Positions 63,986 to 64,000 of a stretch of DNA of 64,000 bases are shown piece after piece. The notes beneath the pieces are model-generated. The model saw nothing but the letters and a program-made list of their open reading frames with translations. It was not told where the DNA came from and ran no database searches. Numbering within the stretch: position 1 is the stretch's first letter; every line of letters starts with the position of its first letter. The position numbers were made by a program, and so were the translations under genes. The DNA comes from Monilinia fructicola (Eukaryota; Ascomycota; Leotiomycetes; Helotiales; Sclerotiniaceae): positions 2,506,001 to 2,570,000 of the forward strand of contig VICG01000008.1 in assembly GCA_008692225.1 (NCBI GenBank), given 5' to 3'.

Positions 63986-64000
63986 AGGGTTTAAGAATTA

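Overview
The window is from a filamentous ascomycete (Pezizomycotina). The genes have short GT-AG introns, mostly 45-65 nt, with CTAAC/CTAAT-like branch points. Non-coding DNA is AT-rich, and the families present (UncA/KIF1-type kinesin-3, rhodopsin-domain membrane proteins, DHA2 and Dal5-type transporters, a CYP52-like P450 relic, possible NLR relic) are typical of such fungi. The style fits a Leotiomycete such as the Sclerotiniaceae, but that is an inference from general appearance, not a database match.

Left part (1-21.5 kb): a divergent pair opens the window. A Ubp3/USP10-type deubiquitinase (minus, runs off the left edge) faces an RNF10/Mag2-type RING E3 ligase (plus). In animals and yeast these families remove and add ubiquitin on the same 40S ribosomal proteins, so the head-to-head arrangement is notable. 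Next come a small secreted eight-cysteine protein, a long kinesin-3 motor gene (minus) carrying an apparent one-base frameshift in its PH domain, a 4.6-kb microsatellite-rich spacer, and a seven-zinc-knuckle Gis2/CNBP-type protein in six exons.

Middle (23.6-34 kb): a DHA2-type drug/H+ antiporter (minus), a Dal5-like anion:cation symporter (plus) with three introns of exactly 60 nt, and a seven-helix fungal rhodopsin-domain protein (minus). From 34 to 42.3 kb no intact gene is seen. Instead there is a degenerate satellite of about 125-bp units (35.39-36.81 kb), a 252-bp MITE with TA target duplication, and fragments resembling a decayed NACHT/NLR-type gene.

Right part (42.3-64 kb): a single-pass membrane protein, a Sae2/CtIP-type DNA end-resection factor (again with an apparent one-base frameshift or a very short intron), a Cdc50/Lem3 flippase subunit, and a secreted Ala/Gly-rich protein with 17 copies of a KAGEAG repeat. 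The far right is decayed: a 1.47-kb extremely AT-rich element with 28-bp terminal inverted repeats (RIP-like), then a cytochrome P450 pseudogene that has lost its haem cysteine.

Two short palindromic words, TACCTAGGTA and TACGGAGTA, recur through the spacers far more often than chance. Intron boundaries were worked out by hand from splice signals and reading-frame continuity. Functions rest on motif recognition, not on searches.
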